From: Flavobacteriales bacterium
GTDB taxonomy: Bacteria; Bacteroidota; Bacteroidia; Flavobacteriales; Crocinitomicaceae
Direction of reading: 5' to 3'
NCBI GenBank assembly: GCA_947375085.1
Contig: CANCEQ010000053.1
Location: forward strand, 1-16,063
DNA: 16,063 bases
Shown: positions 8,099 through 15,916 of the stretch, piece by piece
How positions within the stretch are numbered: the stretch's first letter is position 1
How the letters are laid out: each line of letters opens with the position of its first letter
Made by a program: the position numbers and the translations under genes
Notes under the pieces: generated by a model
Database searches by the model: none
What the model saw: the letters and a program-made list of their open reading frames with translations, nothing else
What the model was told of the DNA's origin: nothing

Positions 8099-8527
8099 TT
8101 ATTTCTCAAAAGTCATTTCCCATTTTCCTTTTGCAGGTCGATAGAGTATAGGTATTAGACCAAAAATAGAATATATCTTGTATTTAAATTTCCATTCACC
8201 TACAAATTGATCGGAATTTATTTTTGTGCCTTTGTAAAATAGAGGAGCATGTTTTTTATCAGTTTGATATTTTTCACCAGTTTTCAGATCGATAAGAGTC
8301 TGAATTGGCATTTGTTTGGTAAATGAAATAGTTGTGTTTTTATAAGTCCCACTTATTTCACCTTCACCTGACATTCCTCCAGTCTCTATATCATCAAACA
8401 CTTTGCCTTCAAAATTACAACCATCAAATTTTTCAATTACAATTTTGAAATTGGTTTTATCAAACCCCTTTATTTTTTGAATTTGTTGATTATCAAATTG
8501 ATAATATCCGTTCCAAGTTCCTATCAT
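8099..8527 (-). CDS. Uncharacterised protein, possible beta-barrel (lipocalin-like) fold
   Basis: A 142-aa protein without signal peptide or membrane helix. It opens with M-I-G-T-W-N-G-Y-Y, a G-x-W strand like those opening lipocalin/calycin-type small-molecule-binding barrels, and continues with alternating short strands: F-K-I-V-I-E-K-F, F-E-G-K-V-F-D-D, G-E-G-E-I-S-G-T-Y, I-S-F-T-K-Q-M-P. A second G-x-W strand (V-G-E-W-K-F-K-Y) occurs near residue 110, and the C-terminus ends W-E-M-T-F-E-K. The barrel assignment is inferred from strand pattern only. It follows the VOC gene by 29 bp on the same strand and has no visible promoter of its own, so the two are probably an operon. I do not recognise the family. 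Confidence 0.8.
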   Translation of the reverse strand: MIGTWNGYYQFDNQQIQKIKGFDKTNFKIVIEKFDGCNFEGKVFDDIETGGMSGEGEISGTYKNTTISFTKQMPIQTLIDLKTGEKYQTDKKHAPLFYKGTKINSDQFVGEWKFKYKIYSIFGLIPILYRPAKGKWEMTFEK

Positions 8528-8556
8528 TTTGTTAATTTTGAGATTATACTCATTTC

Positions 8557-8982
8557 TTATTTATTCCCATCAAAATCCACCATCCATTCTACGCCATATT
8601 TATCTCTAAACATCCCGAAATAGGTACCCCAAGGACTATCAGAAATAGGCATTTCAATTTGACCTCCAACAGAAAGACCATTGAAAATTTTGTCAGCTTC
8701 TTCTTTGCTTTCTGCTGTAATCACAATTTTACTTCTATTTTCGTTTTCGTTGGTTCTTCCCATTATTTCAGGTACATCATTCGCCATTAAAACGGTATTT
8801 CCGATAGGTAGTGAGATATGCATTATTTTGTTTTCCTCATTTTCAGGTACTTGAAATTCATCACTCGCTAAATCTTTGAAACGAATAATTTTTGTGAACT
8901 CTCCGCCAAAAACAGATTTGTAAAAGTTGAATGCTTCTTCAGCATTTCCGTTGTAATTGATGTGTGGATTGATGTTTGCCAT
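8557..8982 (-). CDS. VOC family (PhnB/glyoxalase-like) protein
   Basis: A 141-aa cytoplasmic protein of the vicinal oxygen chelate superfamily, PhnB-like subgroup. Typical features are the opening I-N-P-H-I-N-Y-N-G-N-A-E-E-A-F-N-F-Y, then F-G-G-E-F, M-H-I-S-L-P-I-G-N-T-V-L-M-A-N-D, and the ending W-G-T-Y-F-G-M-F-R-D-K-Y-G-V-E-W-M-V. Length matches the single-module family (about 135-150 aa). Members bind small molecules or metals, but the subgroup has no single established reaction, so a substrate cannot be named; older databases label some members as demethylubiquinone methyltransferase by error. It probably leads a two-gene unit with the 142-aa gene at 8099-8527. Confidence 0.9.
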   Translation of the reverse strand: MANINPHINYNGNAEEAFNFYKSVFGGEFTKIIRFKDLASDEFQVPENEENKIMHISLPIGNTVLMANDVPEIMGRTNENENRSKIVITAESKEEADKIFNGLSVGGQIEMPISDSPWGTYFGMFRDKYGVEWMVDFDGNK

Positions 8983-9314
8983 TCTATTTTTGATATTATT
9001 TAAAAGTATTTTAATTTTTTAGAGTTTATTTAATTGTTCTTTAATGTTTTACTAAATGCTAGTTAATATCTCTTTACTTCATGTACGTCATTTTCACATT
9101 TTTGGAATGTCTATATAAATTCACTTATTCTCTTTGTGCTGATTTCAAATCCTTGTGCTGTTTCAGTCTTAGTCCTAATTATAATTAGTATGTTCTTTTC
9201 ACGGTCATCTTTGAAATTATAGTTGTCGTTTTAGTGCTTATTGATTTGGTTGTGAGTGCTTTGTGTATTTCCGTCATATTACCAACTACCTGTATTGATA
9301 TGCTAAATTATTAT
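8983..9314. other. Gene-free AT-rich gap, possible gene remnant
   Basis: About 330 bp with no convincing gene. It holds a 14-bp perfect palindrome, CTAATTATAATTAG (9175-9188), and on the minus strand a 39-codon open stretch without a start (9111-9230) that reads protein-like, including K-N-I-L-I-I-I-R-T-K-T-E-T and G-F-E-I-S. This could be the decayed C-terminus of a lost gene, or chance. A near-match to the -7 motif (TACTTTTA, 9001-9008, minus) lies 18 nt before the VOC gene. Confidence 0.4.
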
Positions 9315-10358
9315 TTAATCCCACCATAAAAAAATTGTTCCTTCTTTTTTTATTTCGCTTTCAAGTGCCTCAACTGTCTCTGTCCCTTGTTCAACTATGT
9401 CTGGGCAAAATTCATAAACCTCAGCAGCTAACTTGGTGTAATCAATATTCTTATTTTTGATTTCAAACTCACAAAAGTCGAAACCAATTCCTATTAACTG
9501 AATACCAAACTCTTTATCCCACTCTTTACATTTTTTTATTATGTCCTTTGTTTCCAAGTCATAGTTAATTCCATTGGTCTCAGCAAATTCCATAATTTTA
9601 TAAGGATTATTAATATTTTTAACTAATCCTAAATAATAATCATTACCTGAAAATTCATTGATGAAAATATATTTTCCTTCGCTTATTAGCTTGTTTTGAT
9701 ACTCTTTTAGAATTTTTTTAGCATTCTGTTCAGTTGTAACACTTTTAATTCCATATGGCTTTTTAATTTCTGAGTATTCATTTTCAAATATCATTTGTTC
9801 GATAGAATGTTTTGTAAGTTTCTTTAGAAATAAGGCATCACAGGGTTTTATTTCAGCATTTACACAAAATATATTTTCATCGATTGTTAGTCCTTCAAAA
9901 ATTGGGTATTTAACACTTAGGTATTGATCTCTTTGCTGAATTAATTGCTCAATAAAATGACTTACTCGTTTCTTGTAGATTTTTATGCCGATAAATTTAA
10001 TTCCACTCTTTTTATCAACATTAAGAAGCAACATGTAGTTTTTTCTTTTGAAAGCAAAAATTAGATAAAATACTAAACTTAAAGTCAGCCAGAAAATTTC
10101 AGCTGAGTCACCAACGTGACCGCTGTGACTTAACCTTTTGTAAAATACTACAAGAGTTAAAATAAGGAAAAAGGCAGAAATGATTAACCAACTGAGTTTC
10201 CGTTCTTTTTCCCATATTATTTCTTTTCCAATATTTTCAAATGGAACAAAGCTCTTGGTAACTGATAATAATCTCCGTCTAATTACGGAAATACCGTCAT
10301 TTTCTATAATGTACTGGTATTTGTCAAGGTTGATGTCCGTCTGCTTAAAGGTTTTCAT
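9315..10358 (-). CDS. Two-TM membrane protein with C-terminal DUF4253-like domain
   Basis: A 347-aa protein. Residues 1-150 look like a membrane-anchored module: a strand-rich start (Y-Q-Y-I-I-E-N-D-G-I-S-V-I-R-R-R), a P-F-E-N-I-G motif, two helices at about 57-74 and 88-105 joined by a short loop, then a strand/helix tail (K-I-Y-K-K-R-V-S-H-F-I-E-Q-L). This resembles N-terminal membrane/PH-like modules I have seen in other Bacteroidetes proteins (weak inference). Residues about 200-347 match the DUF4253 pattern: N-P-Y-K-I-M-E-F-A-E-T-N-G-I-N-Y-D, K-E-W-D-K-E-F-G-I, and the ending Y-E-F-C-P-D-I-V-E-Q-G-T followed by F-L-W-W-D. The domain's function is unknown to me. The gene sits in a minus-strand accessory stretch, downstream of the attC-like element. 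Confidence 0.85.
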   Translation of the reverse strand: MKTFKQTDINLDKYQYIIENDGISVIRRRLLSVTKSFVPFENIGKEIIWEKERKLSWLIISAFFLILTLVVFYKRLSHSGHVGDSAEIFWLTLSLVFYLIFAFKRKNYMLLLNVDKKSGIKFIGIKIYKKRVSHFIEQLIQQRDQYLSVKYPIFEGLTIDENIFCVNAEIKPCDALFLKKLTKHSIEQMIFENEYSEIKKPYGIKSVTTEQNAKKILKEYQNKLISEGKYIFINEFSGNDYYLGLVKNINNPYKIMEFAETNGINYDLETKDIIKKCKEWDKEFGIQLIGIGFDFCEFEIKNKNIDYTKLAAEVYEFCPDIVEQGTETVEALESEIKKEGTIFLWWD

Positions 10359-10410
10359 TTTGATAATTACTATATAAGTATTTAATTTTTAAAGTTTAAT
10401 ATGTCTTAAG

Positions 10411-10505
10411 GTTTCATGTAACGTTTTGCTACTAGGTGTCAGCGGGCTAGCAAACACAGTACTTTTCAGCCCGTTGTCGCAAAACAGTTGTTATTGGCTG
10501 TTATG
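10411..10505. repeat. Imperfect long hairpin, attC-like or REP-like intergenic element
   Basis: Outer arms TAACGTTTTGC (10419-10429) and GCAAAACAGTT (10479-10489) pair with one bulged A at 10486. Inner arms CAGCGGGCT (10440-10448) and AGCCCGTTG (10468-10476) give nine pairs with one G-U. A 19-nt loop separates the inner arms. Nested outer AAC/GTT boxes, an unpaired spacer and an inner stem resemble the folded form of integron attC sites, but the GTTRRRY core is not matched exactly (GTTACAT on the minus strand). The core is more GC-rich than its surroundings. It lies just after the stop of the 10526-11173 gene, where a cassette attC would be. Confidence 0.55.
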
Positions 10506-10525
10506 AGTGAGCGACCTACTTTAAT

Positions 10526-11173
10526 TTATCCAAATACAAGGTAATACAATCTAACTAATAAATATATAGAAGATGATATTGCAATATTTGTACATACGAA
10601 TTTTAAAACCATATTATTGAATTTGTATAATCCATCATTGAATGCAAATGAAATCAATGTAAAAATGACTACCAGCAGATTTATAAACCATAATATGTCA
10701 TCAAAGTATGAATCAATACGGTATTTCAAATCCCAATCTTTTCTTGTAAAGAAAATTGACTTATTGAATATATCACGCTCAATTTGTAGAGTATCTCCAT
10801 TGCTAATATAAGGAGGGAGATTTTCTTCGTAGAAATAAGCAGTATAGTTATTCTTATTTGTTGTGAATTTAATACATGTTTCCAAATATGTCCCATTTCG
10901 CTTTGTGTAAATATTATAACTTTCTGATTTGTTATACTTTACAACTTCGTCTCTATATCCACCAGAAATGCTATCCATGAACACTATTACAAAAAACATT
11001 ATTACATAAATTAATCTTATAGCCCACATTGATATAAAAAAAGTACTTTTTCTATAATATTGCCTATTGTATAACCTTTTTCGTCTTTCGTGAAGAATTC
11101 TAAGAGCTTTACGCTCGTTAATTTCCTCAAATATTAAACGTCTTTGTTCATCTGTTAATCTAGGTCGTCTCAT
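10526..11173 (-). CDS. Orphan membrane protein, three predicted TM helices
   Basis: A 215-aa protein that I do not recognise. The first 45 residues are strongly basic and probably a cytoplasmic helix (R-R-P-R-L-T-D-E-Q-R-R-L-I-F-E-E-I-N-E). Predicted TM helices lie at about 46-67, 155-178 and 190-213. Between the first and second is an extracytoplasmic segment of about 85 residues with strand-like pieces (Y-N-I-Y-T-K-R-N-G-T-Y-L-E-T-C-I-K-F and N-Y-T-A-Y-F-Y-E-E-N-L) and D-T-L-Q-I-E-R-D. The C-terminus would face outward. No promoter of the TAnnTTTG type is seen in front. It lies between two repeat-like intergenic blocks, which fits a mobile or cassette-borne gene, but that is inference. Confidence 0.75.
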   Translation of the reverse strand: MRRPRLTDEQRRLIFEEINERKALRILHERRKRLYNRQYYRKSTFFISMWAIRLIYVIMFFVIVFMDSISGGYRDEVVKYNKSESYNIYTKRNGTYLETCIKFTTNKNNYTAYFYEENLPPYISNGDTLQIERDIFNKSIFFTRKDWDLKYRIDSYFDDILWFINLLVVIFTLISFAFNDGLYKFNNMVLKFVCTNIAISSSIYLLVRLYYLVFG

Positions 11174-11216
11174 TACTGTGAAAGTTTCAATTAATTATGT
11201 TTGTCATAGTTGAGTT

Positions 11217-11378
11217 TTATTTTAATAGAGTTCGTTTGTTGTCCTTGGTGAACTTAAGTCGAAGTGAAATTTTAAAACTTCCCGATGTCCCCCAAGCCCG
11301 AAGCGAGATTTTTGTCGAGCAATTGCCACTAACTATATTATTGTCGAATATTTTTAATTTCCCACTTTCATATCCATC
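11217..11378 (-). repeat. Repeat-like, GC-richer intergenic block after the TonB receptor
   Basis: The segment between the receptor stop and the orphan membrane gene is richer in GC than its surroundings at about 11240-11332. It holds an imperfect direct repeat 39 bp apart, GAAGTGAAATTTT (from 11261) and GAAGCGAGATTTT (from 11300). Read on the minus strand it continues the receptor frame for 53 open codons after the TGA, with K-I-S-L-R occurring twice, 13 codons apart. I recall similar intergenic sequences in Bacteroidetes genomes, but that is unverified. Confidence 0.45.
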
Positions 11379-14021
11379 TCAAAACCTCAAAATCAACTTT
11401 AAATTAAATCGTCTCTGAGTCAAGTAGTTAGGGATAGAGTAATATCTTCCATTCACATCTTGAATCCATTGTTTGGAGAGTATGTTGTTGAATCCTAATA
11501 GATTGAACACTTCGAAAGACAGTATGGCATCACTGAAGTTTTTACGTAATTTTTTGAAGTTGTCTTGTTGCTTTTTTAATAAGTCATATGACATACCTAA
11601 ATCTACCCTGAAATAAGGTTGTTTGTAGCGAAGTGTATCTTGGTAATGTTTGAAATTGGGCGGTCCGTAGGGTAGAGGTGTTCCAAATTGAACCCCCATC
11701 TGTACACTAATACTTTCGTAACCAGGCATTTTATCTTGAATTAATGCTCCGAAATTCAACATTTGATCCGTTGGTCTAGGGATATATTTTGGATCTACTT
11801 TAACACTATCAAAATGGACTTGATCTAAGGTTACCATTGGTTGAATTAATTCACCTGATTTGTTGTAGTACTTGTAATAAGTGTCAGTAGCTAATCTTTC
11901 TTTTGTACTCATTAAACCTACCTTGAAAAATGATTCTATACCTTTGATGAATTGACCATGAACATTCAAATCCAGTCCGTAAGCATAAGCTGTAGCATTG
12001 TTATTAGCGTAATACATTGTTCGAACATTATCAATTTGATATAAATTGACATCCCACAAGTACTTGTAATAAGCCTCGGCAGTGAATTTAAAAGGTGATT
12101 CTCTATCCCACATGTTGAAATAAACATCTGTCCCGGCAACAATATGAGCCGACTTTTGTGATTTAACATCTGTGTTTAATTTGCCGTCGTAGGTCCTAAA
12201 TTCTCTATAAATAGGAGGTTGGTAGTATAAACCTGTAGAAAAACGGTAACGAACATCTCTTCTAACAATTTTCCCTCTTTCAACCATATAAATTCTAGGG
12301 AAATAGGTTAAGCTTAAACGAGGTGTTAAATAAAAATCATTGTTTACTTGAGTGTAACCTGCTCTAAGACCATAGTTAAACGCAATTTTAGTGGATGATT
12401 CTTTAATAGTATCAGTATAAAAAGTCGTGGTTTTCGTTTTTGTTGAGTCGGTGTTTTTTTTGCTTATAGAAACAATTTTATTTCGTTGTATTTTTGACCA
12501 TATTGAATTCATTTGCAAATATCCAGTTGCTCGAAAAGTTTGAAGGTTTAGATTGCTTTTTATAGATTGATGTAATTGTATTTCATTAGATGAAGAAGTG
12601 TGAGGTAAGTTGTAACCTGCAGAATCAATGACTTTCCATTCACTTAAAATATCTTTGAACACATCATGCTGAAAATTGAATCCCCAAATCAATTTTTGAT
12701 TCGAATAATTGTTTTTTAAAGAGTCTTTGAAACCTTTTTTAAGAATGTGTTCGCCGTTGTGATAAAATGAAGCAATTGTTGCATTTAATTCATTTCTAGC
12801 GTGATTTAAAAATGTTCCAATTCCCAATACTGCGATAGAGTCACCGTATTTTTCCTTTGATGGATCAGTTTCTAATTGATTGATAAAATACTGTCCCTGA
12901 ATGTCGTATTTTTCTCTTTCGTTACTGTTAAATACAGAAGCATAGAAATCAAGTTTTGTCTTTTTTGAGACATCCCATTTTAAAGAAGTTCCACCTGTAA
13001 ATGTTTGAAAATAAGTGTTTTCTTGACCGTCAAAATAAATTTTGAAACGATACGCTTCATTCGCTACTCCAAAATCAGTTTCTGAAGATTGAGGAGCAAA
13101 ACGATAACGATTAGAAGAAAAATGTCCGATAACTGACCATTTTAATTTTTCGTTTAATTGATAGTTGGTTAAGAATTGGGCGTCCATAAAAATTGGATTG
13201 TAGGAGCCTTTTGTCGGTAAAGCATTTAATAGATAACCATTGTTTCTATAGCGCGCCCCAACTAAATAATCAAAGCGACTCCCAATCTTATTTTCGATAT
13301 GAGATTCAATACCAAGTAAAGAGGCCATTGCTGAACCTTTCAGACTATCAGGTGTTTTATACGTAATATCTAAAACAGAAGAAAGTTTGTCTCCGTATTG
13401 AGCGTCAAATCCACCACCAGAAAAACGAATATCTTTAACTAGAGCAGAATTGATAAAACTCATCCCTTCTTGTTGTCCAGATCGAGTTAGAAAGGGTCTA
13501 TTTATTGTAAATCCATTAACGTAAACAAGGTTTTCATCGTAATTTCCACCACGAACATTGTAGTTAGAAGTTAATTCATTGTTTGAAGTAGCAGCGGTTG
13601 TGTAAACTAGAGATCGTTCAACACTTCCCATTGGAATTGTTTGTAAATCAATATGTGCTAATTTTGGAATTTCGAATGGATCTGATTTCTCTGCTGAGAC
13701 GATAACAGTTTTAAATTGAGAGTAGTTAAATTTTACATTTTCAATCTGATAAACCAATTTATTTGAAGTTTTAATTGATCTAATTTCTTCAAATTCATTT
13801 ATTTTAAATTTAATTTCAATAACTGGTTCTTGATGTGCAATGATTTCAAATTCCCCTTTGTCATTTGAATAAACAATAGAATCATTCGCTTGTTTGCATT
13901 TAATGATAACGAATTCAATTGGAGTGTTTGTTTTATCAATACATCGCCCTGTTATTTTTACTTCTTGCCCGAAAGAGGAGAAAAGTATAAATAAGGAAAA
14001 TAACAGAATGAAAAACCGCAT
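11379..14021 (-). CDS. TonB-dependent outer-membrane receptor with CarboxypepD_reg-like N-terminus
   Basis: A 22-stranded-barrel-type receptor of about 880 aa that imports a ligand across the outer membrane using TonB energy. ATG at 14021 is preferred to the in-frame ATG at 14033, since the signal peptide then starts directly (MRFFILLFSLFILFSSFGQ). A carboxypeptidase-regulatory-like beta-sandwich follows (about 24-100: I-T-G-R-C-I-D-K-T-N-T-P-I-E-F, D-K-G-E-F-E-I), then the plug (about 120-225: S-N-Y-N-V-R-G-G-N-Y-D-E-N-L-V-Y-V-N-G and G-G-F-D-A-Q-Y-G-D-K-L-S-S). The rest is barrel, ending in the classical terminal Phe (L-K-L-I-L-R-F). No SusD gene is adjacent, so it is not a typical SusCD glycan locus and the ligand cannot be named. 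It lies 150 bp downstream of bshC on the same strand. Confidence 0.93.
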   Translation of the reverse strand: MRFFILLFSLFILFSSFGQEVKITGRCIDKTNTPIEFVIIKCKQANDSIVYSNDKGEFEIIAHQEPVIEIKFKINEFEEIRSIKTSNKLVYQIENVKFNYSQFKTVIVSAEKSDPFEIPKLAHIDLQTIPMGSVERSLVYTTAATSNNELTSNYNVRGGNYDENLVYVNGFTINRPFLTRSGQQEGMSFINSALVKDIRFSGGGFDAQYGDKLSSVLDITYKTPDSLKGSAMASLLGIESHIENKIGSRFDYLVGARYRNNGYLLNALPTKGSYNPIFMDAQFLTNYQLNEKLKWSVIGHFSSNRYRFAPQSSETDFGVANEAYRFKIYFDGQENTYFQTFTGGTSLKWDVSKKTKLDFYASVFNSNEREKYDIQGQYFINQLETDPSKEKYGDSIAVLGIGTFLNHARNELNATIASFYHNGEHILKKGFKDSLKNNYSNQKLIWGFNFQHDVFKDILSEWKVIDSAGYNLPHTSSSNEIQLHQSIKSNLNLQTFRATGYLQMNSIWSKIQRNKIVSISKKNTDSTKTKTTTFYTDTIKESSTKIAFNYGLRAGYTQVNNDFYLTPRLSLTYFPRIYMVERGKIVRRDVRYRFSTGLYYQPPIYREFRTYDGKLNTDVKSQKSAHIVAGTDVYFNMWDRESPFKFTAEAYYKYLWDVNLYQIDNVRTMYYANNNATAYAYGLDLNVHGQFIKGIESFFKVGLMSTKERLATDTYYKYYNKSGELIQPMVTLDQVHFDSVKVDPKYIPRPTDQMLNFGALIQDKMPGYESISVQMGVQFGTPLPYGPPNFKHYQDTLRYKQPYFRVDLGMSYDLLKKQQDNFKKLRKNFSDAILSFEVFNLLGFNNILSKQWIQDVNGRYYSIPNYLTQRRFNLKLILRF

Positions 14022-14183
14022 GTAAATAATCAAAAAAATAGAAACGTGAAGATAAATGAATTATTGTAAAAATAAGTGTTTTTTATAAGGATTTATTCAA
14101 GCAATAATGAACAAAATTGAATCAATCTTAAATGTTGTTAATGTTTTGATAAATTGCATATTATGTTTTTTAATTCGCTAAAA

Positions 14184-15767
14184 TCACTTAATTATAATTA
14201 AATCATTTCCGAAAGGATCGATTGAATTATAAATTTCAGTAAGGTGACTATAAACATTTCCATCAGAGCAAATGGAGAAAAAGTTCATTGACCTTTCTTG
14301 AAGTCCTCCGTTTGGAAACAGCTTATTTTTCAATTGTTCGATTTGAGAGAGGCTATTTTCATGTTTACTTTTCTCTGTTTTTATCAATTTTTGTTTGATT
14401 GAAATCAATTGTTTTTCAAGTCTCGAAATTTCTGCTTCACTGTAACTTTTTAAGTTAGAATCTACTTGAATAATTTGTTTAGATATTGTATCGCAAAATT
14501 CTAAAAATGATTTATCTATGTTTTCAAAATTTAATTCATCAGCAGAATTTTTAAGAACATAATTTTTCTTCAATTCCTCTGTTGAAATAAATATATCTTC
14601 AATCATTAAATTGATTTTTTCTAATTTTTTTAGAGATCCCGAATCAATTTGTAAAAATGAATTTCGCACTTGAATTAAAGGAAATGGAATTTGAACATTA
14701 TCAAAAATGCCTTTCAGTTGAAGCCAATAAGCCATTTCACCTCCGCCACCTAGATAGCATAGGTTTGGAAGAATCGTTTCTTGGTATAACGGTCTTAAAA
14801 CCACATTAGGAGAAAACGATTCAGGATGTTTTTCTAATAAATTTAAGATTTCTTCTTGAGTGAAAGTTCCTTTTTCTTCAATAAAGTAATTGCTTTCAAT
14901 TAACTGAATACGAGAACGTAAGTTGTTTTCAATGTAAAATAAATTGATTTCTCTAGGTGTAATTTGAAGTTTGATTCCTTCTTCTTGAAGTGATTCACTA
15001 GTTTTAGTTACTTCAGTATATGAAAATCGGGTTTTAATTTCCTTTTCAATCGTAGATTTAAATTCTGTTTTTAATTGAAGATTATCTCCATCAATAATTA
15101 TCAATCCATATTCTTTAAATAGTTGATTTACAAATTTAAAAGTAGCTTCTCCTAAACTTTTACCTTCATATGATTTAAGTAGATTTTTGATTTCACTTTC
15201 ATGGTGATTTTCGAAAAAATCTGCAAATTCTTTTTTGATTGGTTCAAACGATTCGATATTGAATCTTCCAACCGGACCTTTTTGTTCAGTTTCCCATTTT
15301 AAGGTTTTACCAAACAATTGAATTGATTGAATTTCTTCAAAATCGTGATCTTCAGAAGCCATCCAAAAAACAGGTACAAAATTGAAGTCTGGGTATTCTT
15401 TTTTTAATTCCTCCGAAAGACGTATGGTGTGCAGAATTTTATAGATAAAATAAATTGGACCAGTAAATAAAGATAATTGATGTCCTGTCGTAATTGTAAA
15501 TGTATTTTGTTCTCTTAAAAGGGACAGATTTGAGGTAACTTTCTCACTTTCTGATACTAAATTGTATTTTTCATTCAGGACATTAAAAAGAATTTCACGT
15601 TGATTGGAAGTGAATGTTTTTCCTTTTAAGTCGATCTGTTTTTTGAAGTTTTCCTTTGAGAATGGAAATTGTATGTATTCTAATAAACTTGCTTGATTAT
15701 AAGATAGTTGGTTACTGATATTAGTAAACAATCCTGACTTTTCTCTGTTAAAATGTAATGTTTCCAT
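14184..15767 (-). CDS. bshC: Bacillithiol biosynthesis cysteine-adding enzyme BshC
   Basis: Final enzyme of bacillithiol synthesis, adding cysteine to glucosaminyl-malate to make the thiol used for redox buffering and metal or electrophile detoxification in the cytoplasm. The 527-aa length fits the family. Diagnostic motifs: T-G-H-Q-L-S-L-F-T-G-P-I-Y-F-I-Y-K (about 93-109), P-V-F-W-M-A-S-E-D-H-D-F-E-E-I (about 131-145), G-P-V-G-R, and C-Y-L-G-G-G-G-E-M-A-Y-W (about 338-349). A coiled-coil segment near 425-485 precedes the C-terminal end with Y-S-H-L-T-E-I-Y. bshA and bshB are not in the window. A perfect -7 element ends only 4 nt before the ATG, so the mRNA may be leaderless. It is divergent from the helicase at the right end. 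Confidence 0.95.
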   Translation of the reverse strand: METLHFNREKSGLFTNISNQLSYNQASLLEYIQFPFSKENFKKQIDLKGKTFTSNQREILFNVLNEKYNLVSESEKVTSNLSLLREQNTFTITTGHQLSLFTGPIYFIYKILHTIRLSEELKKEYPDFNFVPVFWMASEDHDFEEIQSIQLFGKTLKWETEQKGPVGRFNIESFEPIKKEFADFFENHHESEIKNLLKSYEGKSLGEATFKFVNQLFKEYGLIIIDGDNLQLKTEFKSTIEKEIKTRFSYTEVTKTSESLQEEGIKLQITPREINLFYIENNLRSRIQLIESNYFIEEKGTFTQEEILNLLEKHPESFSPNVVLRPLYQETILPNLCYLGGGGEMAYWLQLKGIFDNVQIPFPLIQVRNSFLQIDSGSLKKLEKINLMIEDIFISTEELKKNYVLKNSADELNFENIDKSFLEFCDTISKQIIQVDSNLKSYSEAEISRLEKQLISIKQKLIKTEKSKHENSLSQIEQLKNKLFPNGGLQERSMNFFSICSDGNVYSHLTEIYNSIDPFGNDLIIIK

Positions 15768-15771
15768 AAAG

Positions 15772-15779
15772 CAAAAGTA
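15772..15779 (-). promoter_or_regulatory. Putative -7 promoter element (TACTTTTG) for bshC
   Basis: Perfect TAnnTTTG on the minus strand, whose last base lies 4 nt upstream of the ATG at 15767. The predicted transcription start would be at or next to the start codon. Confidence 0.5.
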
Positions 15780-15887
15780 GGTAGAATAATCATCAAAATA
15801 GTTGAAATGTTAACTGTTTTTAGCGATTGATTATGGTTAATTAACAAAATAGTAATATTTATTTTTTTTAAATCCTCAATTTATCTG

Positions 15888-15895
15888 TATCTTTG
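15888..15895 (+). promoter_or_regulatory. Putative -7 promoter element (TATCTTTG) for the right-end helicase
   Basis: Perfect TAnnTTTG followed by C-A-C, the most typical flavobacterial form. It lies 21 nt before the ATG at 15917, predicting a leader of about 15 nt. No clear -33 TTTG is seen, since the upstream region is a T-run. Confidence 0.65.
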
Positions 15896-15916
15896 CACTC
15901 AATTTTAAGTAAAAAT

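Noticed and set aside
11197..11418. Plus-strand open frame of 73 codons
   Set aside because: It runs into the receptor's 3' end on the opposite strand and crosses the repeat-like block; no family or signal supports it.
11966..12169. Minus-strand 67-codon open frame
   Set aside because: Out-of-frame shadow inside the TonB-dependent receptor gene.
11379..14021. SusC-type glycan utilisation locus
   Set aside because: No SusD, glycoside hydrolase or sigma/anti-sigma gene is adjacent, so only a generic TonB-dependent receptor is supported.
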